Assembly (NCBI GenBank): GCA_964370775.1 | Contig: CAYJKT010000004.1 | Location: 54,766 to 118,765 of the forward strand | Direction of reading: 5' to 3' | From: SIG603 sp964370775 | Lineage (GTDB): Bacteria > Bacillota > Clostridia > Oscillospirales > Acutalibacteraceae | Length of the DNA: 64,000 nucleotides | Shown: positions 1 through 8,815 of the stretch, one piece after another | Layout: each line of letters opens with the position of its first letter | How positions within the stretch are numbered: the first letter of the stretch is position 1 | Made by a program: the position numbers and the translations under genes | Notes under the pieces: generated by a model | Told to the model about the DNA's origin: nothing | Database searches by the model: none | Seen by the model: only the letters and a program-made list of their open reading frames with translations

Positions 1-1244
1 GTAGCAGTGTCTTCTGCTGTTTTAAAAGCTCTTGACGCAAGCGTTGCTCTGTCTAAATTGCCGTCAATTACCAAATCTTCACCAAATGCATTTTGTAAAA
101 GAGCAAGACACTTTTCTGTGTAAGTCTCTTTTTGTTTGGTGACTTTGTCGCAGTCGATAACTGCTATACCATTCTCTTTAAAAATATCAGCCACAGTGCT
201 TTTGCCAGAACCTGTTTTGCCACTTAAACCTATAATCTTAACTTTAGGTTCTATTGTTCTAAAATGTGACGCACGGATAAGCCTGTTATACACGGCAGTT
301 CCAACACCTTTTTCTATCGGCGAGGTCGCATATACCTTGGTAGCGCCGATTTCATCTAGCTTATGCAGTGCAGAGAACAATGCTTTTGCTTGGCTTGAAC
401 TGTCGTATAATTTACCGTAAGTCACCGTTTTTGCATTAAGTTTGTCGGCTTGTTCCTCAAAACAAAGCGCTGTGCAATCGCTGTCGCTTTCAACAAGTTT
501 TTTGAACTCTCTAAAACTTAGCTTAGATATAGTAATCTCTGCCTTTGGTGAGTAGTGCTTGTACTTCATACCAGGTGAGGCAGGTGCTTCATGTTTTTTT
601 AACTGTCTAGCGATTTTAACTTTGCCAATCACTTTTTCAATCGCTTCACGGCTCACGCTACCCGGTCTTAGTATCACAGGTGTTTCACCCACCACGCTTA
701 TAACTGTGGACTCCACACCAACGTCGCAATCTTCACCCTTAACAATCGCATCTATTTTTCCGTTCATATCAGCTAGAACATGAGTGTAACTTGTGGGGCT
801 TGGCTTGCCAGATATATTTGCAGAGGGTGCTGCAAGAGGAACATTTGCACAATCTATGATTTTTCTCGCTGTTTCACTCTCTGGTATTCTAATAGCTACA
901 GTGTCAAGTCCTCCACTTATCTCAGGTGGGATTTTATCTGACTTTTCAAAAACTATTGTAAGAGGCGCTGGCCAAAAGTATTCTGCTAATTTTCTACCTT
1001 TTTCAGGTATATTTTTAACAAGAGGTTCAATATCTGATATTTTGCTAACATGCACAATCAAAGGATTGTCAGACGGTCTACCTTTTGCAGTGTATATTTT
1101 TTTAACACATTCACCATTCAAAGCATTCGCTGCAAGTCCATACACTGTCTCGGTCGGAATTCCAACAAGCCCACCGTTTTGCAGTATCTCGCCAGCTTTT
1201 TTTAAATCATGGTCGTCACAAGCATCTAATAATAATGTGTGCAT
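1..1244 (-). CDS. Fusion of threonylcarbamoyl-AMP synthase (Sua5) and dephospho-CoA kinase (CoaE), 3' end cut by window edge
   Basis: The minus-strand frame from ATG at 1244 stays open to base 1, so the C-terminus is missing. Residues 1 to about 200 are a YrdC/Sua5 domain (IPTETVYGLAANA, KGRPSDNPLIVH, PSANISGKPSPTS), which makes threonylcarbamoyl-AMP for tRNA t6A. Next come the Sua5 linker (PGMKYKHYSPKAE) and the Sua5 C-terminal domain. From about residue 336 a dephospho-CoA kinase begins, with P-loop GLSGKTGSGKST, then AVIDCDKVTK; this enzyme does the last step of CoA synthesis. No stop or start separates the two halves; I checked the frame at bases 420, 240 and 60. The ATG overlaps the prfA stop by one base (TAATG), so it is translationally coupled. 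The prfA-sua5 neighbourhood is common in Firmicutes; the fusion is not. Confidence 0.9.
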   Translation of the reverse strand, partial: MHTLLLDACDDHDLKKAGEILQNGGLVGIPTETVYGLAANALNGECVKKIYTAKGRPSDNPLIVHVSKISDIEPLVKNIPEKGRKLAEYFWPAPLTIVFEKSDKIPPEISGGLDTVAIRIPESETARKIIDCANVPLAAPSANISGKPSPTSYTHVLADMNGKIDAIVKGEDCDVGVESTVISVVGETPVILRPGSVSREAIEKVIGKVKIARQLKKHEAPASPGMKYKHYSPKAEITISKLSFREFKKLVESDSDCTALCFEEQADKLNAKTVTYGKLYDSSSQAKALFSALHKLDEIGATKVYATSPIEKGVGTAVYNRLIRASHFRTIEPKVKIIGLSGKTGSGKSTVADIFKENGIAVIDCDKVTKQKETYTEKCLALLQNAFGEDLVIDGNLDRATLASRAFKTAEDTA

Positions 1245-2323
1245 TATCCGTTCTCCATAGATTCTTGTAGTTTTGCTGCTCTATCTGCTGCGTTTAGTGC
1301 ATTTAAAACGTCGTCTAAGTCGCCGTTAAGTACATCTTGCAGTTTGTATAATGTCAAACCAATTCTGTGGTCAGTCAATCTAATTTGTGGGTAGTTGTAT
1401 GTTCTAATTCTCTCAGAACGGTCGCCTGTACCTACTTGTGATTTTCTCTCTGCGCTAATCTCAGAAGCTTGCGCCTCTACCTTAGCGTCCATAAGTCTAG
1501 CTCTTAGAACTCTCATAGCTTTGTCTTTGTTTTTAAGCTGACTACGCTCGTCTTGGCACTCAACAACAGTATTTGTTGGCAAGTGAGTTATTCTGATAGC
1601 AGATGATGTTTTGTTGATATGCTGACCACCTGCACCACTAGAACGGAATGTGTCTATCTGTAAATCTTTTGGGTTAATTTCAAGCTCTATCTCGTCTGCC
1701 TCTGGCAACACAGCAACAGTTGCAGTTGATGTGTGAATACGCCCTTGTGTTTCTGTTTCTGGCACACGTTGAACTCTGTGAACGCCACTCTCAAACTTAA
1801 ATTTAGAGTACGCACCGTCGCCTTCGATTGTAAAGCTTATCTCTTTAAAACCACCGATTTCAGTCTCGTTAGCGTTGATAACTTCAATTTTGTAGCCAAC
1901 TTTTTCGGCATACATAGAGTACATTCTGAACAAAACAGCAGAGAACAAAGCAGCTTCGTCTCCACCAGCTCCACCACGGATTTCAACAATAACGCTTTTT
2001 TCATCGTTAGGGTCTTTTGGCAACAACAGAATTTTTAACTCTTCTGATGTGCTCTCCACAGTGCTTCTAGCTTCGCTTAATTCTTCATTTGCTAAATCTT
2101 TTAGTTCTTTGTCTAAATTAGGCTCGTTCAAAAGCTCTAAATTATCATCTATCGCTTGTTTAGCACTTTTGTATTCTCTATATTTTTCTACTATAGGCGT
2201 AATGTCTTTGTGTTCTTTCATTAATTTTTTAAACAAATTAGTGTCAGCTGCCACAGTAGGGTCGTATAATTTTAGGTTTAATTCTTCGTATCTATTCTCA
2301 AAAACCTGCAAATTTTCAAACAT
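1244..2323 (-). CDS. prfA: Peptide chain release factor 1
   Basis: This is a 359-residue RF1, the normal family length. It shows the GGQ peptidyl-tRNA hydrolysis motif (SSGAGGQHINKTS) and, in the codon-recognition region, RVQRVPETETQGRIHTS, where PxT (here PET) marks RF1 (UAA/UAG) rather than RF2. It acts in the ribosomal A site to release finished proteins. The start ATG follows GGAGTAAAAA, a ribosome site lying inside the last codons of the upstream DUF951 gene. The 3' end shares one base with the Sua5-CoaE start, so the three genes form a tight operon. Confidence 0.97.
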   Translation of the reverse strand: MFENLQVFENRYEELNLKLYDPTVAADTNLFKKLMKEHKDITPIVEKYREYKSAKQAIDDNLELLNEPNLDKELKDLANEELSEARSTVESTSEELKILLLPKDPNDEKSVIVEIRGGAGGDEAALFSAVLFRMYSMYAEKVGYKIEVINANETEIGGFKEISFTIEGDGAYSKFKFESGVHRVQRVPETETQGRIHTSTATVAVLPEADEIELEINPKDLQIDTFRSSGAGGQHINKTSSAIRITHLPTNTVVECQDERSQLKNKDKAMRVLRARLMDAKVEAQASEISAERKSQVGTGDRSERIRTYNYPQIRLTDHRIGLTLYKLQDVLNGDLDDVLNALNAADRAAKLQESMENG

Positions 2324-2326
2324 TTT

Positions 2327-2527
2327 TTACTCCGTTTCAACTTGTTCTTCACAGTGAACAATTCTTTTAATATTTTTTTCGCACTTTCTGCGTGGTAGCA
2401 TAATCTCGTGGCCACAACCACTGCAACGTATTTTAAAATCCATACCAATTCTTAATACTTGAAACTCTTTACTACCGCAAGGATGCGCTTTCTTCATAAG
2501 CAAAATATCGCCAACATTTACATTCAT
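2327..2527 (-). CDS. DUF951 family small Cys-containing protein
   Basis: A 66-residue protein recognisable as DUF951 by VGDILLMKKAHPCGSKEF and RCSGCGHEIMLPRRKCEK. Its Cys residues (PCGS, CSGCG) suggest a small zinc-binding or RNA-associated fold, but the function is unknown. Two ATGs are possible. The first, at 2533, lies directly against AAGGAGG, so I chose the ATG at 2527 with a 6-nt spacer. It ends 3 nt before prfA and its tail contains the prfA ribosome site, so it is probably cotranscribed with prfA. Confidence 0.88.
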   Translation of the reverse strand: MNVNVGDILLMKKAHPCGSKEFQVLRIGMDFKIRCSGCGHEIMLPRRKCEKNIKRIVHCEEQVETE

Positions 2528-2665
2528 AATCATCCTCCTTCACATTTCCTATATTCTACCACTATTTTAGTTAAAATAAAAGCGTTTTTGTAAATTTATT
2601 GCTTAAGTATATATATTTCGATTAATAATATAAAACTTTAATGCTAACAAGCTTAACATAAAGCA

Positions 2666-2699
2666 TAAAACTGGGCAAGATTGCATTATCTTACCCAGT
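2666..2699 (-). terminator. Intrinsic terminator after the DUF2200 gene
   Basis: A 12-bp imperfect hairpin (ACTGGGYAAGAT type, arms 2670-2681 and 2688-2699) is followed on the minus strand by TTTTATG. It lies 36 bases after the stop of the minus-strand DUF2200 gene. Confidence 0.7.
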
Positions 2700-2734
2700 G
2701 AATTAGCTGTTTTATCATGCCAGTTTGATGGAGC

Positions 2735-3082
2735 TTATCTCAAAATTTTCTCCATAGCTTTACCTTTTGCAAGTTCGTCTATCAATTTGTCAAGATAGCG
2801 AATTTCCTTTGTAATAGGGTCATCAATCTCACTTAATTTAACGCCACAAATTGAACCTGTGATTAAAATTCTGTTAGGGTTAGGTGTTGGAGCAGAGGCA
2901 AAAAATTCCTCCATAGTATGAACTTCTTCTATTTTTTGTTGCAATTCTTCTATAGTATACCCTGTAAGCCAGCATATAATTTGATTTACCTCGTCTACTG
3001 TTCTGCCCTTTCGCTCTGCTTTTGCAATATATAATGGATAGATCTTGTTGAACTCCATACCGTTTTGTTTGTTATTTGCCAT
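2735..3082 (-). CDS. DUF2200 family protein
   Basis: A 115-residue soluble protein. The order IYPLYIAKAERKGRT, then ICWLTGYT, then PNRILITGSICGVKL and DPITKEIRYLDKLIDEL is the DUF2200 signature. Family function is unknown; the fold is predicted to be small and helical. It has its own promoter and terminator and is transcribed away from the AEC permease. The start ATG has AAAGGAG about 9 nt upstream. Confidence 0.88.
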   Translation of the reverse strand: MANNKQNGMEFNKIYPLYIAKAERKGRTVDEVNQIICWLTGYTIEELQQKIEEVHTMEEFFASAPTPNPNRILITGSICGVKLSEIDDPITKEIRYLDKLIDELAKGKAMEKILR

Positions 3083-3109
3083 AATTAAACTCCTTTAAAT
3101 AGTATATTT

Positions 3110-3138
3110 AGTTTAACATCTAATATGTTTATTGTCAA
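3110..3138 (-). promoter_or_regulatory. Sigma-A promoter for the DUF2200 gene
   Basis: TTGACA (3138-3133), a 17-nt spacer and TAAACT (3115-3110), read on the minus strand, lie just upstream of the DUF2200 start. Confidence 0.6.
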
Positions 3139-3150
3139 AGTAAATTATAG

Positions 3151-3179
3151 TTTACTTTCGCGTTAATATAGTATATAAT
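3151..3179 (+). promoter_or_regulatory. Sigma-A promoter for the AEC permease gene
   Basis: TTTACT, a 17-nt spacer and a perfect TATAAT, 43 nt before the ATG at 3222. It is back to back with the DUF2200 promoter. Confidence 0.65.
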
Positions 3180-3221
3180 TAAAAAATAAAACGTTTATAG
3201 GTTTGGTAAGGGGAGTGTGCA

Positions 3222-4160
3222 ATGGATAACTTGATATTTTCGGCAAATGTTGTGTTGCCACTGTTACTGCTAATGGCAGTCGGTTTTTTTGTTAGAAAAA
3301 TAGGTGTGCTAGACAAAAAAGCAGTTCTTGTGGGAAACGATTTGGTTTTTATGGTTTTTTTACCTGTTTTAATATTTAACAATATCCGAAGCAGTAGCAT
3401 GGATAACATAAGTCAGCTTGACTTTTTTGCTTTTATCGTAATATCAGTACTAATATGTTTTGCGGTTGCGACAGTTGTTGTAATGGCGATAGAAAAAGAC
3501 AATCCAACTAGAGGAACTATGATACAAGGCATGGTGCGTTCAAATTATTCGTTGTTTGGAATACCTTTAATAACCTTGTTATTACCTAACGAAGACCTAG
3601 CTCTTGCATATATTTTACTGGCATTCGTAATTCCTCTATTTAATATAAGCGTTATCATAATTTTGCAGTATTTTGGTAAAGAGAAAGCCTCTTTAAAAAC
3701 GGTTTTGATTGGTGTAGCCAAAAATCCTCTTATAATAGGAACAGTGGCAGGTATCATATTTTTATATACAGGGATAGAACTTCCTACTTTCTTAAACACA
3801 GCAGCTTATGATTTAGGAGACATTGCGTCCCCTTTTGCGCTGTTTATGCTTGGCGCTGGGTTTGAGTTCAAAAGTGTTGGTAAATATGCAAAACAGCTTT
3901 CGATAACAGCTGTCACAAAACTTGTTTTAGTGCCAGCTGTAATGATAACCATTGCTGTTTTACTTGGGTTCAGAGGTGTAGAACTCGCGTGTATAATGTT
4001 ATTATTCTGCTCACCAACGGCTGTTAATTCATACCCAATGGCTGTGAAAATGGGTGCAAACGGAGATTTAGCAGCTGTGGTAGTTGTGTTTACATCTGCT
4101 TTATGTATTTTTACTGTATTTTGTGCAATTTTTATTCTAAAAACACTTGCTTTATTTTGA
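3222..4160 (+). CDS. AEC family permease (auxin efflux carrier type)
   Basis: A 312-residue integral membrane protein with about ten hydrophobic segments in two halves, the layout of the AEC/membrane transport family (PF03547). The N-terminus (LPLLLLMAVGFFVRKIGVLD) and the NYSLFGIPL segment after the first half fit the family. Bacterial members export or import small organic acids or amino acids. The substrate cannot be told from sequence, and no enzyme gene beside it gives a clue. AGGGGAG precedes the ATG. It is a single-gene unit with its own promoter. Confidence 0.87.
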   Translation: MDNLIFSANVVLPLLLLMAVGFFVRKIGVLDKKAVLVGNDLVFMVFLPVLIFNNIRSSSMDNISQLDFFAFIVISVLICFAVATVVVMAIEKDNPTRGTMIQGMVRSNYSLFGIPLITLLLPNEDLALAYILLAFVIPLFNISVIIILQYFGKEKASLKTVLIGVAKNPLIIGTVAGIIFLYTGIELPTFLNTAAYDLGDIASPFALFMLGAGFEFKSVGKYAKQLSITAVTKLVLVPAVMITIAVLLGFRGVELACIMLLFCSPTAVNSYPMAVKMGANGDLAAVVVVFTSALCIFTVFCAIFILKTLALF

Positions 4161-4192
4161 GTTTTAAAGTATAACTAGAGTATAACTAACTG

Positions 4193-4221
4193 TTTACAAT
4201 TTAAACAACATAAGTTATAAT
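4193..4221 (+). promoter_or_regulatory. Sigma-A promoter for the ROK kinase-galM operon
   Basis: TTTACA, a 17-nt spacer and TATAAT, ending 29 nt before the kinase ATG. Confidence 0.65.
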
Positions 4222-4250
4222 TAAAACACAAAACTAAAGGAGATAATTAT

Positions 4251-5195
4251 ATGTATTATTTAGGAATTGACATAGGTGGAACAAACATTGCAGTAGGTGT
4301 TGTAGATGAAAGCATGAAAATCATAGCTAAAGCTAGCAACAAAACTCCTACTCCATGCAAAGAGGAAGTTTTTTGTGACGCAGTTGCAGCAACAGCACAC
4401 GAGGCTTTAGAGAACGCTGGAATTACACTAGCTGATGTTGAGCAAGTTGGTATCGGTTGCCCAGGTACTGCTAACAAAGATTTAGGCATGATAGAATATA
4501 CAAACAACTTAGGTTATAGAGATTTTAAACTTAAAGCTATGATGGAAGAAAGACTTCCTGGCGTTAAAGTTCTTTTAGAAAATGATGCTAATGCGGCGGC
4601 GTATGGTGAGTTTAAAGCAGGGGCTTTAAAAGGTGTTACACATGGTGTAGCTATCACACTAGGCACTGGTATCGGTGGTGGTATAATCATCGACGGCAAA
4701 GTGTATTCTGGGTTTAACTTCTCAGGTGGTGAGCTAGGTCACAGTGTTATTGTTGTTGACGGCGAGCCTTGCACTTGTGGCAGACTAGGTTGTTGGGAAG
4801 CGTATGCTTCTGCAACAGGGCTAAAAAAAATCACAGCTAAACACATGGAAGCAGACAAAAGTTCTAAAATGTGGGAACTTGTTGATGGTGACATAGCAAA
4901 CATTAGTGGTAGAACTGCTTATGATGCTATGAAAGCAGGAGATGAAACAGGTAAAAAAGCAGTTGATGAGTTTGTTAAATATTTAACTGCTGGTATTTCA
5001 AATGTTATTAACTCATTCCAACCAGAAATCCTTTGCATTGGTGGTGGCGTAAGTAACGAGGGCGAAGTACTTCTAGCTCCTGTTAGAGAAATGTGCGCAA
5101 AAGACACATATATTTCATCACAAAGAACAACAATTTGCAAAGCAGTTTTAGGAAACGACGCTGGAATTATCGGTGCTGCTTTACTTGAAAAATAA
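4251..5195 (+). CDS. ROK family sugar kinase, probable glucokinase
   Basis: A 314-residue cytoplasmic kinase. It has the N-terminal phosphate loop DIGGTNIAVGVV, the catalytic region LENDANAAAYGE, a second phosphate motif TLGTGIGGGIII and the ROK zinc site CTCGRLGCWEAYAS. This length and zinc motif fit Gram-positive glucokinases, which phosphorylate glucose with ATP. It sits 12 bp before galM, which supplies alpha-hexose, so hexose entry into glycolysis is the likely role. There is no N-terminal winged helix, so it is an enzyme and not a ROK repressor. Exact sugar preference is inferred. Confidence 0.9.
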   Translation: MYYLGIDIGGTNIAVGVVDESMKIIAKASNKTPTPCKEEVFCDAVAATAHEALENAGITLADVEQVGIGCPGTANKDLGMIEYTNNLGYRDFKLKAMMEERLPGVKVLLENDANAAAYGEFKAGALKGVTHGVAITLGTGIGGGIIIDGKVYSGFNFSGGELGHSVIVVDGEPCTCGRLGCWEAYASATGLKKITAKHMEADKSSKMWELVDGDIANISGRTAYDAMKAGDETGKKAVDEFVKYLTAGISNVINSFQPEILCIGGGVSNEGEVLLAPVREMCAKDTYISSQRTTICKAVLGNDAGIIGAALLEK

Positions 5196-5207
5196 GGAGT
5201 AAATAAA

Positions 5208-6248
5208 ATGAGTGTAACAAAAGGTGTTTTCGGAAATTTACCTTGTGGAAAAGAAGTTAATGCGTATCTAATGAAAAACTCAAACGGTGTAGAACTGAAC
5301 GTTTTAACTCTTGGATTAAAAGTGCAAAGCCTTAAAGTTTTAGATAAAAATGGTGGTTTAGTAGATGTAGTTTTGGGTTATGATAATCTTGAAAGCTATG
5401 TTGGCGAAGACTATCAAGGCTCTTTTGTTGGCAGATATGCTAACAGAATTGGTGGTGCTAAGTTTGATTTAGACGGAGTTACGTATACTCTTGCAAAAAA
5501 CAACGGAGAAAACTCACTTCACGGTGGTATAAATGGTTTTCATAACGTGGTTTGGGACGTTAAAGAGATTAACGACAGCGACGAACCATCTATTGTTTTT
5601 ACTCATTTAAGCCCAGACGGCGACGAGGGTTACCCAGGTAACTTACAAATGGAGATAAAATATACTTTAACAAACAGCAATGAAGTGATGTTTGAGTATA
5701 AAGCGTGTACAGATAAAACTACTCCGTTTAACCCTACAAACCATTCATATTTCAACTTGTCTGGTAATCATGATAGCCTAATTTTTGATACATCTATGAA
5801 AATAAATGCAGATAAAATCACAGTTATCGGCGATGATTTAATTCCAACAGGTGAGTATATGGCAGTTGAGGGAACAGCTCTTGATTTTAGAAAAGCTAAA
5901 AAAATCGGAGACGATTTTAAGTCTAAAGAAGAATTAATGGTGTTGTGCAGAGGCTACGACCATAACTTCTGTGTTAACGGAACAGGCTTTAGACATTTTG
6001 CAACAGCAAGCGACCCTGTTAGTGGTGTTGTTATGGATGTGTACTCTGATATGCCTGGTGTGCAACTATATACATTCAATTTCGAGAATGATAAAATCGG
6101 CAAAACAGGTAAACAAATGGAGGTTAACACAGCTTTCTGTTTAGAGACTCAATTTTATCCTGACTCTGTAAACAAACCTGAATTTCCGTTTGAATTCTTA
6201 ACTCCAGATAAAGAGTTTTACTCAAAAACAGTATATAAATTTAGCTAA
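5208..6248 (+). CDS. galM: Aldose 1-epimerase (galactose mutarotase)
   Basis: A 346-residue member of the GalM family, full length. Visible signatures are GRYANRIGGAKF, NGENSLHGGINGFH, NPTNHSYFNLSG (active-site His) and the C-terminal LETQFYPDSVN with the catalytic Glu. It interconverts alpha and beta anomers of glucose or galactose. It is in an operon with the upstream ROK kinase (AAGGAG ribosome site, 12-bp gap) and ends at a strong terminator. Confidence 0.95.
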   Translation: MSVTKGVFGNLPCGKEVNAYLMKNSNGVELNVLTLGLKVQSLKVLDKNGGLVDVVLGYDNLESYVGEDYQGSFVGRYANRIGGAKFDLDGVTYTLAKNNGENSLHGGINGFHNVVWDVKEINDSDEPSIVFTHLSPDGDEGYPGNLQMEIKYTLTNSNEVMFEYKACTDKTTPFNPTNHSYFNLSGNHDSLIFDTSMKINADKITVIGDDLIPTGEYMAVEGTALDFRKAKKIGDDFKSKEELMVLCRGYDHNFCVNGTGFRHFATASDPVSGVVMDVYSDMPGVQLYTFNFENDKIGKTGKQMEVNTAFCLETQFYPDSVNKPEFPFEFLTPDKEFYSKTVYKFS

Positions 6249-6251
6249 AAT

Positions 6252-6296
6252 AAAAGCTACTATGATAAGTTAAATCCTATCATAGTAGCTTTTTTA
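6252..6296 (+). terminator. Intrinsic terminator after galM (twin of the one at 8816)
   Basis: A 16-bp perfect stem (AAAAGCTACTATGATA, arms 6252-6267 and 6278-6293), a 10-nt loop and a T run. The same stem recurs at 8816-8855, where the loop sequence is the reverse complement with one change. Confidence 0.9.
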
Positions 6297-6341
6297 TGGG
6301 AGTTATGCAAATTAGTATAAGATAATTATCTAATTTGGATA

Positions 6342-6370
6342 TTGACATAATTCAAATATAGTGATATCAT
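6342..6370 (+). promoter_or_regulatory. Sigma-A promoter for the MFS-regulator pair
   Basis: TTGACA, a 17-nt spacer and TATCAT. A 10-bp palindrome GATAATTATC at 6321-6330, just upstream of the -35, is a candidate operator for the ArsR-type protein encoded second in the operon. Confidence 0.6.
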
Positions 6371-6395
6371 ATAAACATCTAAGGAGGTTGTTAGA

Positions 6396-7622
6396 ATGAT
6401 ATCTAATTTAAAAAAGTTATCAGGAGATAAAGGTTTTATAAAATTAATTGTAGCAAATTTTATAAGCACTTTTGGTAGTAGTATTGATGATGTAGCGTTT
6501 TCTTGGCTCGTGTATGAGCTGACTGGAAGTCCAATCTGGATAGCATTAATTTTTGGAGCTTCTACAATTCCACGAATGGTGCTTCAATCTTTTGTTGGTG
6601 TATTTGTTGAGAGATATAATAAGAAATCAGTTATACTATTTTGTGATTTTTTCGGTGCAATAATAATGGCGATTTTGTTTTCTTTATATGTTTTAGACAT
6701 TTTGAATCCAGTTTTGCTACTTGTTATAACACTTGCGAATGGTATGATTGAAACGATAAGAACACCAGCAGGTGTAGCTTTTGCACCACAAATTTTAAGC
6801 GAAAAAAATTATAATATTGGTTTAGGAATAAATCAAAGTATGGGTCAGATTGCTTCAATAATTGGTCTTGCGATTACAGGGGTGATTATTGCTACGCTTG
6901 GGTTGCATTTTGCATTTTTAATCGATGGCTTGACTTTTTTGATATCACTTGTAGTAATTTTTAGCATAAAATGCGAAAAAGAGAATAAAAAAGTGGGTGC
7001 TAACAATTTTTTATCTGAATATAAACAAGGGATAAAGAAATTTATTAAATCACCTAAGATTGTTAGAATATGTATGTTATGTGTAATGTTTAATTTTATT
7101 TCAGTACCAATAAGTACATATTCGGCAATTTATATAGGTGATTATTTAGAATTTTCTGTAGAAATATTTAGTTATTATTCGATAGCAAGTACAGTAGGGA
7201 CAATAATTGGCGGGTTGATTTCTTCAGTGATTTCTGATAAAATTAATAGTAAGAAAGTATTTATGTATGCGTGCATTTTGCAAGGGATTATATATTTAAG
7301 TCTAATTTTTGATATTTTTGTACTGCAAAATGGAATTAAAATAGCTATTTTGCTTGCTTCGGCACTTGCTTTCGGTGCTTTAAACGGAGTTTTAGGTGTT
7401 AATATAAGTGTTGAATTTATAAAAGCTGTACCTTCGGAATATCTTGCTAGAATGTCAGGCATATTTAATTCTATAGCAACAGTGGCAACCCCTATTACAT
7501 CGTTAGGACTTGCATTAATATCAGCATATTTTAAAATTAATGTAATATTTTTGTGTTTTGCAATATTTTCTTTTATATTTTCGGTGCTTATACTGATTAA
7601 ATATAAAATAGTGGAGGAATAA
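6396..7622 (+). CDS. MFS transporter (DHA3-like drug or metabolite exporter)
   Basis: A 408-residue protein with about twelve membrane segments. FGSSIDDVAFSWLVYELTGSPIWIA at the start and FVERYNKKSVILFCDFFGA (the loop 2-3 region) are typical of the MacEff/DHA3 branch of the major facilitator superfamily, which exports macrolides and other small molecules by proton exchange. The substrate is unknown. AAGGAGG precedes the ATG. The next gene begins on the base after its stop. The pair is AT-richer than its neighbours and is bracketed by near-identical terminators, which hints at a transferred cassette. Confidence 0.88.
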   Translation: MISNLKKLSGDKGFIKLIVANFISTFGSSIDDVAFSWLVYELTGSPIWIALIFGASTIPRMVLQSFVGVFVERYNKKSVILFCDFFGAIIMAILFSLYVLDILNPVLLLVITLANGMIETIRTPAGVAFAPQILSEKNYNIGLGINQSMGQIASIIGLAITGVIIATLGLHFAFLIDGLTFLISLVVIFSIKCEKENKKVGANNFLSEYKQGIKKFIKSPKIVRICMLCVMFNFISVPISTYSAIYIGDYLEFSVEIFSYYSIASTVGTIIGGLISSVISDKINSKKVFMYACILQGIIYLSLIFDIFVLQNGIKIAILLASALAFGALNGVLGVNISVEFIKAVPSEYLARMSGIFNSIATVATPITSLGLALISAYFKINVIFLCFAIFSFIFSVLILIKYKIVEE

Positions 7623-8735
7623 ATGAGAAAATTAATGAGTTTTAAAGAGCAGTATGATTTAGAGATAGTATCATACTTGGAATATATGGCAAGGTATAAA
7701 AGTGGAAAAAGAGGAGAAAATTCTGTTTTAGGTTGGGCGAGTAAATTTATTAAAGGGCATAAACTATCCAAGAACGAAAGTGATATGATAGTAAATGATG
7801 CGACCACTTTACAAAGGTTCTTTGATGAAGTGTTTTTGTGCACAAAAGATATAGATTTAAGTTATTTTAACGCACTTATAGATAAAGAAAATCCGCTCGA
7901 CGAAATAAGCGTTGCTTCTATTTTGATGTTACATACAAAAGATTTCTATTCTTTGGGAATTTCGGAGAAAAGTGTTATTTATACATCAATTTCTTATGGT
8001 GTTTTATGTGATTATGTTGGTATAACAGGGCTTAAAAAAGAAAATATTAAAATTATCGATAGTTTTGAGGAGTTTTTAGGAATACTTGAAAGTTCTAATA
8101 TTGATGATAGCGTAAAGTGGAAACTGATGACAGTTGCTAAAAAATATAAAGAAATAAGAGCTGATATAACAGAAATTGTTGAAAAAGTTTATGATAGTTA
8201 TGTAAAAAACTTAAATATGGTAGAGCCACTTATCAAAAAATGTTTTGTAGAGTTGGATAATCTGCTTATAAGTTCACTTAAAAATAAAATTATGAGTGAG
8301 ATTAATATCGGTGTTGATGAAAATTCAAAGGTTTGTTATTCACTTGCATTCTTTAATGCAGTTGGGTTGTTTGATACCTCTGAAAGTAAAGAACAAAAAA
8401 TAATGTTTGTAGGTGTATTTTATTATTATCTAAAGAATATTGTTCGTGATAGACCCTCGGAAGAACAATTAATTCAAACATTTAGGTGTTTAGGTGAACC
8501 AAGAAAACTTGAAATCATTAAATCATTACTTAAATCACCTTGCAATGGAAAAGAACTTGCAAATAGACTTGGCATAACTCAAGCTACAATTTCACATCAT
8601 ACGGTAAATATGGTGCAAAATAGCATATTATATCTGCAAAGTGCTACTACAAATAATTTAGAATATGTTGTAAATAAGGAACTAATAATTAAGCATTTAT
8701 TGTCATTTAAAGAACTTATTGAAGCCAATGAGTGA
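7623..8735 (+). CDS. Large transcriptional regulator with C-terminal ArsR-type HTH
   Basis: A 370-residue protein. The last 90 or so residues form an ArsR winged helix: FRCLGEPRKLEIIKSLL, then NGKELANRLGITQATISHH (recognition helix). The first 270 residues are soluble and mostly helical and match no domain I can name; they lack visible Cys/His metal sites. Some Firmicute ArsR proteins carry a long N-terminal sensor of this general shape (for example DUF5937-type), so ligand sensing is likely but inferred. It starts directly after the MFS stop with a GGAGG site inside the MFS tail, and so probably controls that exporter. Confidence 0.75.
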   Translation: MRKLMSFKEQYDLEIVSYLEYMARYKSGKRGENSVLGWASKFIKGHKLSKNESDMIVNDATTLQRFFDEVFLCTKDIDLSYFNALIDKENPLDEISVASILMLHTKDFYSLGISEKSVIYTSISYGVLCDYVGITGLKKENIKIIDSFEEFLGILESSNIDDSVKWKLMTVAKKYKEIRADITEIVEKVYDSYVKNLNMVEPLIKKCFVELDNLLISSLKNKIMSEINIGVDENSKVCYSLAFFNAVGLFDTSESKEQKIMFVGVFYYYLKNIVRDRPSEEQLIQTFRCLGEPRKLEIIKSLLKSPCNGKELANRLGITQATISHHTVNMVQNSILYLQSATTNNLEYVVNKELIIKHLLSFKELIEANE

Positions 8736-8815
8736 AGTATGCAAGTACGATTGCATATATGAATGGATTATAAGACACAAGTAATTGTAGAAGATATTAT
8801 TTTATGCATAAATTT

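Noticed and set aside
136..1260. Plus-strand open frames across the first 1.2 kb
   Set aside because: They are shadows of the minus-strand Sua5-CoaE gene, whose translation shows clear motifs throughout.
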